Notes: generated by a model not told the origin, from the sequence alone. Positions 7,367 to 16,496 are shown, counted from the first letter of the stretch. The stretch: 64,000 bases of DNA from Bog-473 sp049513455 (GCA_049513455.1 JBEKWB010000002.1:124001-188000); one strand, 5' to 3'. A program made the numbers and translations.

Positions 7367-8566
7367 GTGCTCGACGGACTGAATCTGCTCGATGGAAAGT
7401 GGTACTCGCAGAATGCGAACGAGGTGTGGACCGAGATGCGACAGACGTCGCCGGTCCACTGGGATCCGGTCGCCCAGGTCTGGGGAATCGCCAAGTACGA
7501 GGATGTAGTAGCCGTCGAAAAGAACCCCAAGACCTTCTCGAGCTACCTGGCGCCCAGACCGCACGGGCAGCATCTGCCGATGATGATCTCAATGGACGAC
7601 CCCGAGCACCAGAGACGCCGGTCCCTCGTCAACCGTGGCTTCACCCCGAAGCGAGTGAACGGCCACGAGCCGATGCTCCGAGAACTGTGCCGGACGATAG
7701 TGAACAAGGTGGCGGACAAGGGCTCCTGCGACTTCGTGTGGGAAATCGCCGCGCCTCTCCCGCTGCTCGTCATTGCCGAACTGCTCGGCTACGACAGCTC
7801 ATGGCACGACGACCTGCTTCGGTGGTCAGAGGAGCTGATGATCCCGTCGGAGCCGGACCTCACCCCGGAGATGATCCAGCAGCGCATCGAAGCCGGTTCG
7901 CGCACCATCATGGAGTTCCGCGAAGCCCAGCTCGGCATTATTGCCGACCGTCGCAAGAACCCCCGGGACGACGTCATCACCACCTTGTGCGAAGCCGAAA
8001 TCGACGGCGAAAGGCTCGATGACGAATCCATCGTACAAGAGACTCTGCTGATCCTGATCGGGGGCGACGAAACGACCCGGCACGTCATTTCGGCCGGAAT
8101 GCTCGCCCTGCTCGAAAACCCCGATCAGCTGTCCGCCCTGCGCCACGGCGATGCCGACATGGCCGTGGCGGTGGAGGAGATGATCCGGTGGGCGTCGCCG
8201 GTCCAGAACATGAGTAGGACGGCGACGAAGGACGTCGTCATTCGGGATCAGAAGATCCAAGAAGGACAGCAGCTAATGCTGTTCTATCCTTCGGCCAACC
8301 GGGATGATGATGTGTTCACCAACGGCCAGAGTTTCGATATCCGCCGGCAACCGAATCCCCACGTCGCATTCGGGTTCGGTACGCACTTCTGCCTGGGCGC
8401 TGCCCTTGCTCGCCTCGAGTGCCGGTTGATGTTCACCGAGTTGCTTCGTCGGCTACCTGACCTGGAGCTGACGACCGATGATCCCCTTCCCCGTCGTGCC
8501 TCTAATTTCATAAGCGGCCTCGAGGCCATGCCAGTCGCCTTCACCCCGGTCGCTGTCGAGGAATGA
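7367..8566 (+). CDS. Cytochrome P450, CYP142-like
   Basis: A 399-residue heme monooxygenase. The oxygen-binding helix carries LIGGDETTRHVISAG (about 232-246), ExxR is in EEMIRW, and the heme loop FGFGTHFCLGAALAR starts near residue 335 with Cys342 as thiolate ligand. The C-terminal SNFISGLEAMPVAFTP closely resembles CYP142 steroid side-chain C26/C27 hydroxylases; that subfamily call is from memory of the family and is moderately sure. The start is GTG at 7367 after an AAGGGGGG ribosome site. A palindromic operator lies just upstream. It needs ferredoxin and a reductase, which are not encoded nearby. Confidence 0.9.
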   Translation: MLDGLNLLDGKWYSQNANEVWTEMRQTSPVHWDPVAQVWGIAKYEDVVAVEKNPKTFSSYLAPRPHGQHLPMMISMDDPEHQRRRSLVNRGFTPKRVNGHEPMLRELCRTIVNKVADKGSCDFVWEIAAPLPLLVIAELLGYDSSWHDDLLRWSEELMIPSEPDLTPEMIQQRIEAGSRTIMEFREAQLGIIADRRKNPRDDVITTLCEAEIDGERLDDESIVQETLLILIGGDETTRHVISAGMLALLENPDQLSALRHGDADMAVAVEEMIRWASPVQNMSRTATKDVVIRDQKIQEGQQLMLFYPSANRDDDVFTNGQSFDIRRQPNPHVAFGFGTHFCLGAALARLECRLMFTELLRRLPDLELTTDDPLPRRASNFISGLEAMPVAFTPVAVEE

Positions 8567-8642
8567 GCAGACCCGAAGCCAAATAGTCGGAATCGTCCTG
8601 GCGACCGGAGAAGCTTCGGCGTCCTTTTGGGCCAACCGGCGC

Positions 8643-9399
8643 TCACTTTGGTGAGAACCTCGTACCCCCATCCAGACGGAAGGTGGTCCCGTTGAGCATG
8701 GGATTCTCGACGATGGCCAACGCTAGCTTGGCGTACTCTTCGGGTCGTCCTGGGCGTCGAGGGAACGCTGCGTGGCGCAGTAGCCCCTGGGCCATCTCAT
8801 CGGGTATTCGCTCGGTGAGCCCGGTCATGAAGAGGCTCGGGGCGATCGTGAGCACCCGGATGCCGAGCGTGCCGAGGTCGCGCGCCATGATCAACGTCAT
8901 GCTCACCAGTCCACCCTTGGCTGCGCTGTAGGCGACCTGACCGATCTGACCCTCGAATGCGGCGATGGAAGCAGTGTTGATTATTACTCCCCGTTCGTCA
9001 TCGGCGTCAGGCTCGTTCTTGCTCATGCAGGCGGTTCAGATTGAACGTGGCGATCAGGTTCAGTCCGATGATGTCGGCAAAGAAGTCAAGGTCCATAGGA
9101 CCATCCTTGGTCACGGTTCGCCGGCTCAGGCCACCTCCTGCCGTGTTCACCGCGATATGGATCGCCCCCAGGGCATCGACTGCCGAGGCCAGCGCCTCCT
9201 CGGTTCCAACCGGATCCCTCACATCACAAGGGTGGAAGGTCGTGTCATGGCCGAGTTCCGAGGCAACCTCGGCGCCCTTCGACTCCTGACGATCCAATAT
9301 GGCCACCCTCACTCCGGCCGAAACAAGCGCGGCTGCCGTGGCGCGGGCCATGCCCGAGGCTCCCCCGACCACAACCGCTTTCTTGCCATCTAACTTCAT
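8643..9399 (-). pseudogene. Type-2 3-hydroxyacyl-CoA dehydrogenase-like SDR (HSD17B10 type), frameshifted
   Basis: Two overlapping frames together make one SDR. The frame starting at 9399 carries the cofactor half (VVVGGASGMARATA, then LNRLHEQERA and a stop at 9007). The frame at 9026-8643 carries VIINTASIAAFEG, the catalytic YSAAK, and NPMLNGTTFRLDGG. Human HSD17B10-type proteins have RL, four residues, then M before NEPD. Here only one base separates the RL codons from the ATG, which implies loss of about 11 bases and a frame change near 9010-9026. The enzyme would oxidise 3-hydroxyacyl-CoA or hydroxysteroids. It is either a real pseudogene or an assembly error. The ATG at 9399 has GAGGA upstream. 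Confidence 0.75.
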
Positions 9400-9465
9400 C
9401 AGCTCATCCTCGAATCTGCAGAACTTGTCGGCTTCAGGTAACTGCGGGTGTGCACCGTCTCGCAG

Positions 9466-10557
9466 TCATATCTCGTCGAGCAGGCGGTCCAGTAAGGGCG
9501 CGAACATCACCATGTCGTTCGGGTCCTCGTAAGGATCCTGCATTCCGTACGCCATGCTGCGAAGGCTCATCCGCAACAGAATGATTCCGAATCGAAGCCC
9601 AGAGAACGCTTCGTACCACGCCAGATCGTCCAACCTGTGACAGGAAAGCCGCTCGTACATGGCTTTCACCTCGTCCCTTTCAAACATGGCGGGTACGGGT
9701 GACAAGCCGTACTGGTCAGCCATCGACGCAAAGAAACGTTGGAAGAACGTGGTCCAGGCCAGGTCGACTTCAGGGGGACCCATGCCGGCCATCTCCCAGT
9801 CGAGGACGGCGGCAGGTTGGAAGTCCCGATAGATGATGTTACCGGGGCGCGCGTCACCCCAGTTGAGAACACAACGGTCGTTCGCTGGCAACGTGGCCGT
9901 AAGTACCTCGAGCGCCCGCTCGATGATAGGAACCGTGTGACCCTCGCGAGCCCACTCGTAATAGGAGCGCATCGAGTCCAGCAACTGGCCCAACGCCGTC
10001 TTTCCCGGGTGCCCCGACGATAGGAACGCCGTGTCGTCGTCGTTGACGTTGACGTTGACCTTATGAAGCTGGACCATCACATCGATCGTTGAGGTCTCGA
10101 AGCGCTTCCAATCCTCAGGCGTCCCCTGCAGAAACCAGCCGGAGGGATCAAGGAGATACGGAGGATTGTCAGATGGGACGAGCCCTTCCACGACTCGGGT
10201 GACCATGAAAGGCGCATCGATCCACGACTCTGATTCCTCCAGATGGACGATCTCGGGAACTGGCACCTTTGTCCGGGCGCGTACCAACTCGATCACCCTT
10301 CGTTGGAACCCGAGGTCGTACGTGCGAAAGGTCGGATAAGCCGACCCCGGAGCTGGCGCGAGTCGGGCGACCAGAGCCTCACCGTCAAGCCGGAACATCA
10401 CCGTGTCGTTGGCCATGCCGCTTTCCGGCATTCTCACGTCGCTGACGTTGGCCCGGTCGTCTTTACAGATCCATCGCGCCCAGGCTGCCAGGCTGGCCTC
10501 GACCTTTGCCGGCTCGCGCCGCCAGGGCGTCGAACTGATCTGCGGCGTCTCGCTCAT
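9466..10557 (-). CDS. APH-family (ACAD10/11-type) phosphotransferase, 363 aa
   Basis: A small-molecule kinase of the aminoglycoside phosphotransferase fold. The N-lobe has MANDTVMFRLDGEALVARL. The catalytic loop is CVLNWGDARPGNIIY (about 232-246), with Asp and Asn in place although His of the usual HGD is Trp-Gly here. The metal-binding AVLDWEMAGMGPPEVDLAW follows. Proteins of this type near acyl-CoA dehydrogenases resemble the kinase domain of ACAD10/11, which phosphorylates 4-hydroxyacyl-CoA. That role is an inference here. The ATG at 10557 has AGGAGG upstream and was preferred to a TTG at 10584. Confidence 0.8.
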   Translation of the reverse strand: MSETPQISSTPWRREPAKVEASLAAWARWICKDDRANVSDVRMPESGMANDTVMFRLDGEALVARLAPAPGSAYPTFRTYDLGFQRRVIELVRARTKVPVPEIVHLEESESWIDAPFMVTRVVEGLVPSDNPPYLLDPSGWFLQGTPEDWKRFETSTIDVMVQLHKVNVNVNDDDTAFLSSGHPGKTALGQLLDSMRSYYEWAREGHTVPIIERALEVLTATLPANDRCVLNWGDARPGNIIYRDFQPAAVLDWEMAGMGPPEVDLAWTTFFQRFFASMADQYGLSPVPAMFERDEVKAMYERLSCHRLDDLAWYEAFSGLRFGIILLRMSLRSMAYGMQDPYEDPNDMVMFAPLLDRLLDEI

Positions 10558-10575
10558 CGGCTTCCCCTCCTGATT

Positions 10576-10592
10576 GAGAAACAACTATAAGC
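10576..10592 (-). promoter_or_regulatory. Recurrent operator-like motif, weak copy
   Basis: Read on the minus strand, TTATAGTTGTTT matches CTCTA(C/G)ATGTTT at 9 of 12 positions. It lies 19-35 bases upstream of the kinase start at 10557. It is a weak match, kept because of its position. Confidence 0.35.
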
Positions 10593-10667
10593 ACCGGATC
10601 CCAATGGGCCATCAGATTCACAGGGGGCTTCGACTGCAGTCCCCGTCCAGTGTCCTGTCGACCCTGT

Positions 10668-11435
10668 CTAAAGCTTGGCGATCGCGCCGCCATCGACATC
10701 CATGATGGTGCCGGTGATGAAGCCAGCTTCGTCGGATGCCAGGAATGCCACGGCTGCCGCGACGTCCTCGGATCTACCGTGCCGTTTCAGAAGCTGAATC
10801 TGCTGGTAGTGCGACCAGAACAGCCCTTCCTCACCAAGCATCTCCGCCCAGCGGTCGGTCAGAATGCGGCCTGGGCGCACACCATTTACCCGGACTCCGT
10901 GCTCGCCACCCCTACCAGCCAGGTGCTTCGTCAGTCCTTCGATACCAGCCTTCGACGCTTGATAGGAGGCCGAAGGTTGGAAGCCACCCATCTGCCCCAA
11001 TTCGTGTTTTCCTACACCCATGATGGCCGAGAGCGACGACACGATGACAATCGAACCGCTCGATTCTATGAGAGGAGACCACGCGGCCCGACAGATGAAC
11101 ATCGTACCGTTGAGATTGAGATCCAATATCGCCTGCCAATCCTCGGCGCTCTCGTCGGGCCACTGACCCGCCCCGCCCGTACCGGCGTTGGCGACGACGA
11201 CGTCGATCCGACCGTGACGGGACAACGCTTCGGTGACCACACATTCGACATCGGCTTGATTCGTGACGTCTGCGGGCAGGAAGGTAATCCCGGCAGGCGG
11301 CGGTTTGGCTGGTTCCGTTCGCGCGCAAATGACGACGTCGGCGCCCTCGGAGGCGAGTCGCTCTGCGACAGCGGCTCCAATCCCGGCAGTTCCGCCTGTG
11401 ACGATCGCCACGCGACCCCCGAATCGATTAGACAT
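10668..11435 (-). CDS. SDR-family oxidoreductase, 255 aa
   Basis: A classical short-chain dehydrogenase/reductase. The cofactor motif is TGGTAGIGAAVA (about 14-25), then VVVANAGTGG, the catalytic Ser region VIVSSLSA, catalytic YQASK (about 158-162) and a C-terminal GTIMDVDGG. Arg in ICARTEP after beta-2 suggests NADP(H) use. The extra MGVGKHELGQMGGFQ loop before Tyr is a little long. It is the last gene of a leftward set with the SDR at 11453 and the alcohol dehydrogenase at 12335. It is likely to oxidise a secondary alcohol or 3-hydroxyacyl-CoA. Confidence 0.88.
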   Translation of the reverse strand: MSNRFGGRVAIVTGGTAGIGAAVAERLASEGADVVICARTEPAKPPPAGITFLPADVTNQADVECVVTEALSRHGRIDVVVANAGTGGAGQWPDESAEDWQAILDLNLNGTMFICRAAWSPLIESSGSIVIVSSLSAIMGVGKHELGQMGGFQPSASYQASKAGIEGLTKHLAGRGGEHGVRVNGVRPGRILTDRWAEMLGEEGLFWSHYQQIQLLKRHGRSEDVAAAVAFLASDEAGFITGTIMDVDGGAIAKL

Positions 11436-11452
11436 CTGCCATTCGGCCGATC

Positions 11453-12280
11453 CTAGGTGTCGCGAGCGACGAGCTGGTCGGGCGAAAGCCCCGTAAACGA
11501 CCGGAAGTCCGGCCCTGTCCGCAGGTGATGGCCACCGTCGATCGCAATCGCCTGGCCGGTCACGCGAGAGGAGTCGGGGCCGATTAGGAAGTTCACCACC
11601 TTCGCCACCTCCTCCGGCTCGGTGGTGCCACCCATCGGCGTATTACGGAGATAGGACTCGAACACTTCGCCTTCGCGTGGTACTCCTTCCATGATTTCCG
11701 TCGTGGTGAATCCGGGGCGCACCGAGTTGAAACGGATGTTCGCCGGGCCGTACTCGTCGGCGGCGTTGCGCATCATATGGTCGATCGCCGCTTTCGAAAC
11801 GGGATACGCGCCGAACACCAGATGGGTGGTCGACCCCGCGATCGATGACATCCCGACGAAGGAGCCACCGCCAGCGCGCACCATGGAGGCCACGCTGTGC
11901 TTGACACAAAGCATGGTTCCGAGGATGTTCAGTTCCAGAACTCGCAGATACTCATCTCTGTCCTGCAGATGGTAGGGACCGATTCCGCCTCCACCGCCGG
12001 CGTTGGCCACTACCCCCTTCAAGTTCCCCGCAAAGGAGACGGTGACGTCTACTGCTCTGTTGACGTCGTCCTCGTCGGTCACGTCCGCGACGACGTGCGC
12101 TACCGACAGCCCACGGCTCTCGAGGTCGGAGACGACCGTCTTCAGCCGGTCTTCGGTCCGCCCGCAGATCACTACGGACGCGCCCTTCAAAGCCAAGTCG
12201 GCGGCACACGCTTTTCCAATTCCCGTTCCTCCACCCGTGACAAGCACGCCGTAGCCCTTGAGAGGTGCCGCTTCAGCCAT
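11453..12280 (-). CDS. SDR-family oxidoreductase, 275 aa
   Basis: A classical SDR with TGGGTGIGKACA (about 15-26), VANAGGGGG, the Ser region VGMSSIAGS, catalytic YPVSK (about 158-162) and VTGQAIAIDGGHH near the end. The C-terminal tail continues some 20 residues beyond the usual end (FTGLSPDQLVARDT). CGRTEDR after beta-2 points to NADP(H). The ATG at 12280 is preceded by AAGGAGAG. It lies 54 bases downstream of the alcohol dehydrogenase gene and 17 bases upstream of the next SDR, which fits a shared transcript. Confidence 0.88.
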   Translation of the reverse strand: MAEAAPLKGYGVLVTGGGTGIGKACAADLALKGASVVICGRTEDRLKTVVSDLESRGLSVAHVVADVTDEDDVNRAVDVTVSFAGNLKGVVANAGGGGGIGPYHLQDRDEYLRVLELNILGTMLCVKHSVASMVRAGGGSFVGMSSIAGSTTHLVFGAYPVSKAAIDHMMRNAADEYGPANIRFNSVRPGFTTTEIMEGVPREGEVFESYLRNTPMGGTTEPEEVAKVVNFLIGPDSSRVTGQAIAIDGGHHLRTGPDFRSFTGLSPDQLVARDT

Positions 12281-12334
12281 TTCTCTCCTTTCGCTGCTCG
12301 GTCGTTTCCGTTCGCCTCCATGGGCTCACGGTTC

Positions 12335-13504
12335 TCACGACCGACCGAAGGCGGAAGGCTCGCGGGTTATGACTCCGCGGATAATGCGACCATTCTTCAT
12401 GTCGTCGTATCCCTCGTTGATCTCGTCCAGAACGTAGGTCCGGGTTATCACCTCGTCGAGGTGGAGCTGTCCCATCCGGTACAGCTTGAGAAGGTGCGGG
12501 ATATCGAAACGGGGGTTACCGCTACCGAAGATCGTCCCCTTGATCTCCTTGTTCATCATGGCCAGATCAAGAAGGCTGATCGACGCTTCGGTCTGCATCA
12601 TCGGAGCGACACCGGTGACAACGCACGTTCCGCCTTTGGACGTCAGAGCCATCGCCTCGGCCATCAGTTCGCCGTACATGACACTCGGAACCATGATCAC
12701 CTTGTCCGCCATGACCCCCAGGGTGAGACTCTGAAGCTCCGTGATTGCCTCTGACATTGAACCAAAGGAGTGGGTCGCGCCCAACTTGAGGGCCATCTCC
12801 TGCTTGAACGGAACCGGGTCGACGGCAACCACCATCCGCGCCCCCGCCATCGCCGCACCCTGGACCGCGTTGATACCCACCCCTCCGCATCCGACCACGA
12901 CCACGACATCGCCGGGCCCAACTCGGGCGCGGTGCACGGCCGAGCCCCATCCGGTGGCAACACCACACGAGATCAGCGCGACGATCTCGGGCGGTAGATC
13001 GCTGTCCACTTTGATCACCGACTGCTCGGCCACGACGGTGACGTCGGCGAATGTGCCACACTTTGCGTAGAGGTTCAGTGGCTGGTCGCCGCAGAAGTGG
13101 CGGACTACTCCGTCTACCATCTGACCGGGCTTCATGAGCTCCGAGCCGTTGTCACAGATGTTCTGTTGGCCGGTGACGCACCACCGGCACCGGCCGCAGG
13201 CGGGGATGAAGGATGCGGAGACCAAGTCTCCTGGTGCCACGCTCGTGACGCCAGGTCCCACCTCGAGCACCGTGGCCGCCCCTTCGTGCCCTCCGATCAT
13301 CGGAAACGGGCTTGGCAAACCGTGCTGCAGGCGGAGTTCTTCCGGCATCACGAAGTCGCCGGTAACGAAGTGATCGTCGGAATGACACAGTCCGGACGCC
13401 TCCCATTGCACCAGCACCTCTCCAGTCGCCGGAGGCGACACCTGAATAGTCTCCACCTTCCATCGCTCGCCGACACCCCACAGGACTGCTGCTCTACCCT
13501 CCAT
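12335..13504 (-). CDS. Zinc-dependent alcohol dehydrogenase, NDMA-type, 389 aa
   Basis: A medium-chain dehydrogenase. The catalytic zinc ligands are in GLCHSDDHFV (about 38-47) and IGGHEGA, and the structural zinc cluster is CGRCRWCVTGQQNIC. The Rossmann motif is VVGCGGVGINAVQGA. The length and motif order match NDMA-dependent alcohol dehydrogenases of actinobacteria, some of which oxidise primary alcohols with tightly bound NAD and some of which act in steroid side-chain oxidation. The ATG at 13504 has AGGGGAGG upstream and was preferred to a GTG at 13519. It heads the leftward group with two SDRs and probably makes the aldehyde they or an ALDH would handle. Confidence 0.9.
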   Translation of the reverse strand: MEGRAAVLWGVGERWKVETIQVSPPATGEVLVQWEASGLCHSDDHFVTGDFVMPEELRLQHGLPSPFPMIGGHEGAATVLEVGPGVTSVAPGDLVSASFIPACGRCRWCVTGQQNICDNGSELMKPGQMVDGVVRHFCGDQPLNLYAKCGTFADVTVVAEQSVIKVDSDLPPEIVALISCGVATGWGSAVHRARVGPGDVVVVVGCGGVGINAVQGAAMAGARMVVAVDPVPFKQEMALKLGATHSFGSMSEAITELQSLTLGVMADKVIMVPSVMYGELMAEAMALTSKGGTCVVTGVAPMMQTEASISLLDLAMMNKEIKGTIFGSGNPRFDIPHLLKLYRMGQLHLDEVITRTYVLDEINEGYDDMKNGRIIRGVITREPSAFGRS

Positions 13505-13588
13505 AGCCTCCCCTTTCACTAACGAATGAAGTAGAAACCACTTTGCCGTTCGCCAAGTCTAGGAACCGGCCGACACCTCAGACCCGCG

Positions 13589-14746
13589 TCATGTGGTCAG
13601 GGTGCCGTGACCATCCAACAGTCCCGTGAGCCCAGTCGGGGAATGGGGCCCGAAGTGCGCTTGTTCGAGAACCCCGACACCGACCCGATCCCCCATGCGA
13701 GCCCGAACGAGGTTCTGCAGGTGGAGGGAGGACCAGTCCAGGGGATCGAAGTCATCGAGCTTGATGGACTCCCTGCCGGTCTCCAGTTCACCGTGATTGC
13801 TTCCATGAGACCAGTACGGGTGGCTGTAACCGATGCCACGCATGCGGAAGGTGAAGACCTTCTCGAGCTCGATGTGGACCTCCCCCTCGGCCGGATCGGA
13901 GAACCATAACTCCGCCCGCTTTATCTCGCGGCGACCGGGTTCCCATTCCAGTTCGTAGCGGATGTCACGACACTCCCGGACACCTGCCGTGCTCCATGGA
14001 ACAGCGTCCTCGGGGATTGGATCAAGAACGAGCGCGGTCTCGAGCCAGCGGTTGCCGTCTGCGTGCTCGTGCAGCGCCAGATGGGTGAATCGGTCGGGAA
14101 AGTGCAGCGGTGCCCACAGCCAAAACGCCTGGGGGGGTCTCCCCGGACGATTCGTTTCTAGTTGCTTACCGACGGGGCGCATGCCCCACGATCGGTCACG
14201 AGTGCCGGGCACATCAGCCGGATCGATTCGAAGTTCGTCTCCGTCGACGATGATCGCTCCTTCCCACGTACCCCACTGGGTTAGCCGGGTGTGGTCCATG
14301 GTCAGAATGCCTTGTGGCGACATGGTGCGCTGTCGAGGCTCCTCCACCGCGACGGTCGTCGCTTTGAAGGTCAGGTCGCATTCGATGCCGTGTTCGTTGC
14401 GCTCTACCACGTAGCGGATTGTGCGGATCGGCTCCAAGACCTCGATCCGGATCGGTCCGATCCTGGTCGATCGGTCTGACGGCATGATCCCCGAAGCGAA
14501 GATCGAGTGTTCGACTCCGTCGCGTACGACGCTGAAGGCGCCATCGACCACACCTCGCACGGGGTAGTGCCCCATGGCTGCAGCGAAGAAAAAGGCACCG
14601 TCCTTTTGGTGGCCGTTGAACCAATACCGGTCGTAGTGGTTCGGGTCTCCTGTGGCGGGATGCGCTATCGGGTCAGCCGATGGGTGAATCGGATAGTCGT
14701 CGAATGGGGTCAGCACATCAATCCACCTCAGATATCGGAGTTCCAC
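13589..14746 (-). CDS. Unassigned 385-residue protein of catabolic clusters
   Basis: I do not recognise a named function. The sequence is rich in Trp, His, Asp and Arg, with no signal peptide and no transmembrane helix. Segments such as DRYWFNGHQKDGAFFFAAAM, HYPVRGVVDGAFSVV, DRSWGMRPVG and FWLWAPLHFPDRF suggest a two-barrel, lipocalin- or AttH-like beta fold, which is a guess from composition only. Similar proteins occur beside steroid and acyl-CoA genes in actinobacteria. The start is GTG at 14746 with no ribosome site. The operator-like motif lies only 7-22 bases upstream, so the message may be nearly leaderless. Confidence 0.7.
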   Translation of the reverse strand: MELRYLRWIDVLTPFDDYPIHPSADPIAHPATGDPNHYDRYWFNGHQKDGAFFFAAAMGHYPVRGVVDGAFSVVRDGVEHSIFASGIMPSDRSTRIGPIRIEVLEPIRTIRYVVERNEHGIECDLTFKATTVAVEEPRQRTMSPQGILTMDHTRLTQWGTWEGAIIVDGDELRIDPADVPGTRDRSWGMRPVGKQLETNRPGRPPQAFWLWAPLHFPDRFTHLALHEHADGNRWLETALVLDPIPEDAVPWSTAGVRECRDIRYELEWEPGRREIKRAELWFSDPAEGEVHIELEKVFTFRMRGIGYSHPYWSHGSNHGELETGRESIKLDDFDPLDWSSLHLQNLVRARMGDRVGVGVLEQAHFGPHSPTGLTGLLDGHGTLTT

Positions 14747-14752
14747 TGTAAC

Positions 14753-14774
14753 GTCTAAACATCTAGAGATATAG
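14753..14774 (-). promoter_or_regulatory. Recurrent operator-like motif, best copy (12/12)
   Basis: Read on the minus strand, CTCTAGATGTTT matches the island motif at every position and is preceded by TATAT. TCTA and TAGA arms bracket the centre. It directly precedes the GTG start of the unassigned gene at 14746, so it must overlap the promoter or transcription start. Confidence 0.65.
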
Positions 14775-14883
14775 TACGACCTGACCGTAGCTGGCGCAAC
14801 GACGGAACGTGCGCTATCGGAGTACCTCCCGGTTGTGGCCAGCCTCCAGTCCCCCGTGAGTCCCGCCCCACGAAGCAGCGGCC

Positions 14884-15300
14884 CTAATCGCCCAGGTTGG
14901 TCGCCAACAGTGTGATCGACATGCCCAGGACGGGAGTCAGATCGGCTTCGTCGACAACAATGTCACCGGTCTCCCGGTGCTGCCGATAGCGGACCGATGC
15001 GCCATAGGGAGCAATTGCCTTGATCGGTCCGTCGATCTCCGCCGTGCGCACCACCACCGAATAGACCCCTTCGCCGCGTTCATCAAGAAAGGCGCGAAAC
15101 CGAGCGGTTTCGGTCCCTTCAGGTTCGGCCGGCGCCACGATCTCGACCCCCGCCGACCAATCGAGCAGTACGCGGATCCCCTCCTCGGCCAGGGGGACCT
15201 CCTGGAACGTCATGCCGACATCGCGCCACAGATCGGCGGCGCGCTCTTGGTTCTCGGGTCGCACGCAGAACACCACGTGATGCACCTTCGCGCTGATCAT
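14884..15300 (-). CDS. VOC (glyoxalase-fold) family protein, 138 aa
   Basis: A small vicinal-oxygen-chelate protein. It starts KVHHVVFCVRPENQERAADLWRD, the usual beta-alpha opening with a metal-ligand-type His, then VPLAEEGIRVLLDWSAGVEIVAP and a second module ending DEADLTPVLGMSITLLA. The second module is shorter and weaker than in glyoxalase I. Such proteins act as epimerases, dioxygenases or binding proteins, and the role cannot be set here. The ATG at 15300 was preferred to a GTG at 15309; neither has a strong ribosome site. It is divergent from the DapB-like gene at 15405. Confidence 0.75.
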   Translation of the reverse strand: MISAKVHHVVFCVRPENQERAADLWRDVGMTFQEVPLAEEGIRVLLDWSAGVEIVAPAEPEGTETARFRAFLDERGEGVYSVVVRTAEIDGPIKAIAPYGASVRYRQHRETGDIVVDEADLTPVLGMSITLLATNLGD

Positions 15301-15354
15301 GCTCGCCACTCTAGGCGCGACGGCAATCTCTCGCCCGGAAGCCTCTGGTGATTC

Positions 15355-15369
15355 CTCTATAGCTTTTGG
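15355..15369 (+). promoter_or_regulatory. Recurrent operator-like motif, weaker copy
   Basis: CTCTATAGCTTT matches the island motif at 9 of 12 positions and continues TTGG, like the copy at 35979. It lies in the divergent region between the VOC gene and the DapB-like gene. Confidence 0.4.
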
Positions 15370-15404
15370 TAATCACGGCAGCGCGCGACGCTATGCTGGC
15401 CACC

Positions 15405-16496
15405 ATGGGGGAAACCCGACCAATCCGTGTGATCCAGTGGGCAACGGGCGGAGTCGGCCAGATCGCCATTCGCCACATGGCCGACAACCCGGCGTTTCAA
15501 CTCGTTGGTTGCTACGTCACGTCGGCCGCGAAGGATGGTCTGGACATCGGGGAGTTAGCGGGACGAGAGCCGATCGGCGTGACTGCCACCACCGATCCCG
15601 AGGCGTTGCTGGCGATGGAGGCCGACTGCGTCAACTACGCGCCACTCTACGTCAATGTCGACGAGATCTGCCGCATCCTGCGGAGCGGCAAGAACCTTGT
15701 CACCCCCTCAGGATTCACCTTTCCGCCCGCCCTGGAAGGGGCGGTGGAAGACGAGCTCGAGCGAGCCTGCCAGGACGGCGGCGTCTCACTGTTCGGCGCC
15801 GGCATCCATCCGGGCTTTGCCGGAGACCTCCTACCCCTGACGTTCGCCCGGCTGTGCTCGCGTATCGACGAGGTCGTGGTCCAAGAGGTGGGCGACTTCC
15901 GGAACCACCCGTCGGGAGCAATGATGTTCGAAGGTCTCGGCTTCGGACGGGACCCGACAGAGTTGAAAGCCGATCCGCCACCGATGTTCGCCACCATGGC
16001 TCGCACCTTCAAAGAGTCGATTCACATGCTCGCGGCCGGACTGGGTATTGCCGTCGAGGATTACGACTTTGTCTGGGATACCGCCGTCGCTGTACGCGAC
16101 GTGACCGTGCGTTCCGGCCATATCAAGGCGGGCCGTGTGGCCGGCATGCGACTCGAATGGCGCATCTGGAATGGCGGCAAGCCGGTGATCGTCTTCCGCT
16201 CCTTCTGGCGGATGGACGACACGACCGAACCCGATTGGGGTTATGAGGACTGCAAGTATGCCGTGCAATTTACTGGCTTGCCCTCGTTCCGGGTCAACTA
16301 CGAGCCGACGGAACCGGGGCCGGACGGCGACATCGGCTATTGGGGCCGAATTTGGACGGCCATGTCCGTCGTCAATGCCATTCCGACAGTGGTGGCCGCC
16401 GCTCCGGGCATCCGTACACACCTGGACCTGCCCCTCGTCCAACCGCCGAGCCTCTATCGGGGCCCGAGAAGCCCCTCGTCGGGATCCGCGTCTTAG
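15405..16496 (+). CDS. DapB-like NAD(P)-dependent oxidoreductase (amine dehydrogenase-like family), 363 aa
   Basis: A Rossmann-fold reductase related to dihydrodipicolinate reductase and 2,4-diaminopentanoate dehydrogenase. The N-terminus IRVIQWATGGVGQIAIRHM holds the dinucleotide motif, followed by NYAPLYVNVDEICRIL and LVTPSGFTFPP. The C-terminal SVVNAIPTVVAAAPG is shared with the paralogue at 48799. Members cluster with steroid and acyl-CoA genes, but their substrates are not established. The ATG at 15405 was chosen because MGETRPIRVIQW aligns with the paralogue's start; 15393 and 15366 are alternatives. Its stop overlaps the end of the convergent crotonase gene by four bases. Confidence 0.82.
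   Translation: MGETRPIRVIQWATGGVGQIAIRHMADNPAFQLVGCYVTSAAKDGLDIGELAGREPIGVTATTDPEALLAMEADCVNYAPLYVNVDEICRILRSGKNLVTPSGFTFPPALEGAVEDELERACQDGGVSLFGAGIHPGFAGDLLPLTFARLCSRIDEVVVQEVGDFRNHPSGAMMFEGLGFGRDPTELKADPPPMFATMARTFKESIHMLAAGLGIAVEDYDFVWDTAVAVRDVTVRSGHIKAGRVAGMRLEWRIWNGGKPVIVFRSFWRMDDTTEPDWGYEDCKYAVQFTGLPSFRVNYEPTEPGPDGDIGYWGRIWTAMSVVNAIPTVVAAAPGIRTHLDLPLVQPPSLYRGPRSPSSGSAS

Noticed and set aside
13550..13570. Possible motif copy AAGTCTAGGAACC upstream of the NDMA-type dehydrogenase
   Set aside because: Only about 7 of 12 positions match, so it was not counted.
14753..14768. Assignment of the recurrent motif to KstR
   Set aside because: The KstR core is AACnnGTT with outer T and A; the motif here has AACAT(G/C)TA and other flanks, so the identity is not supported.
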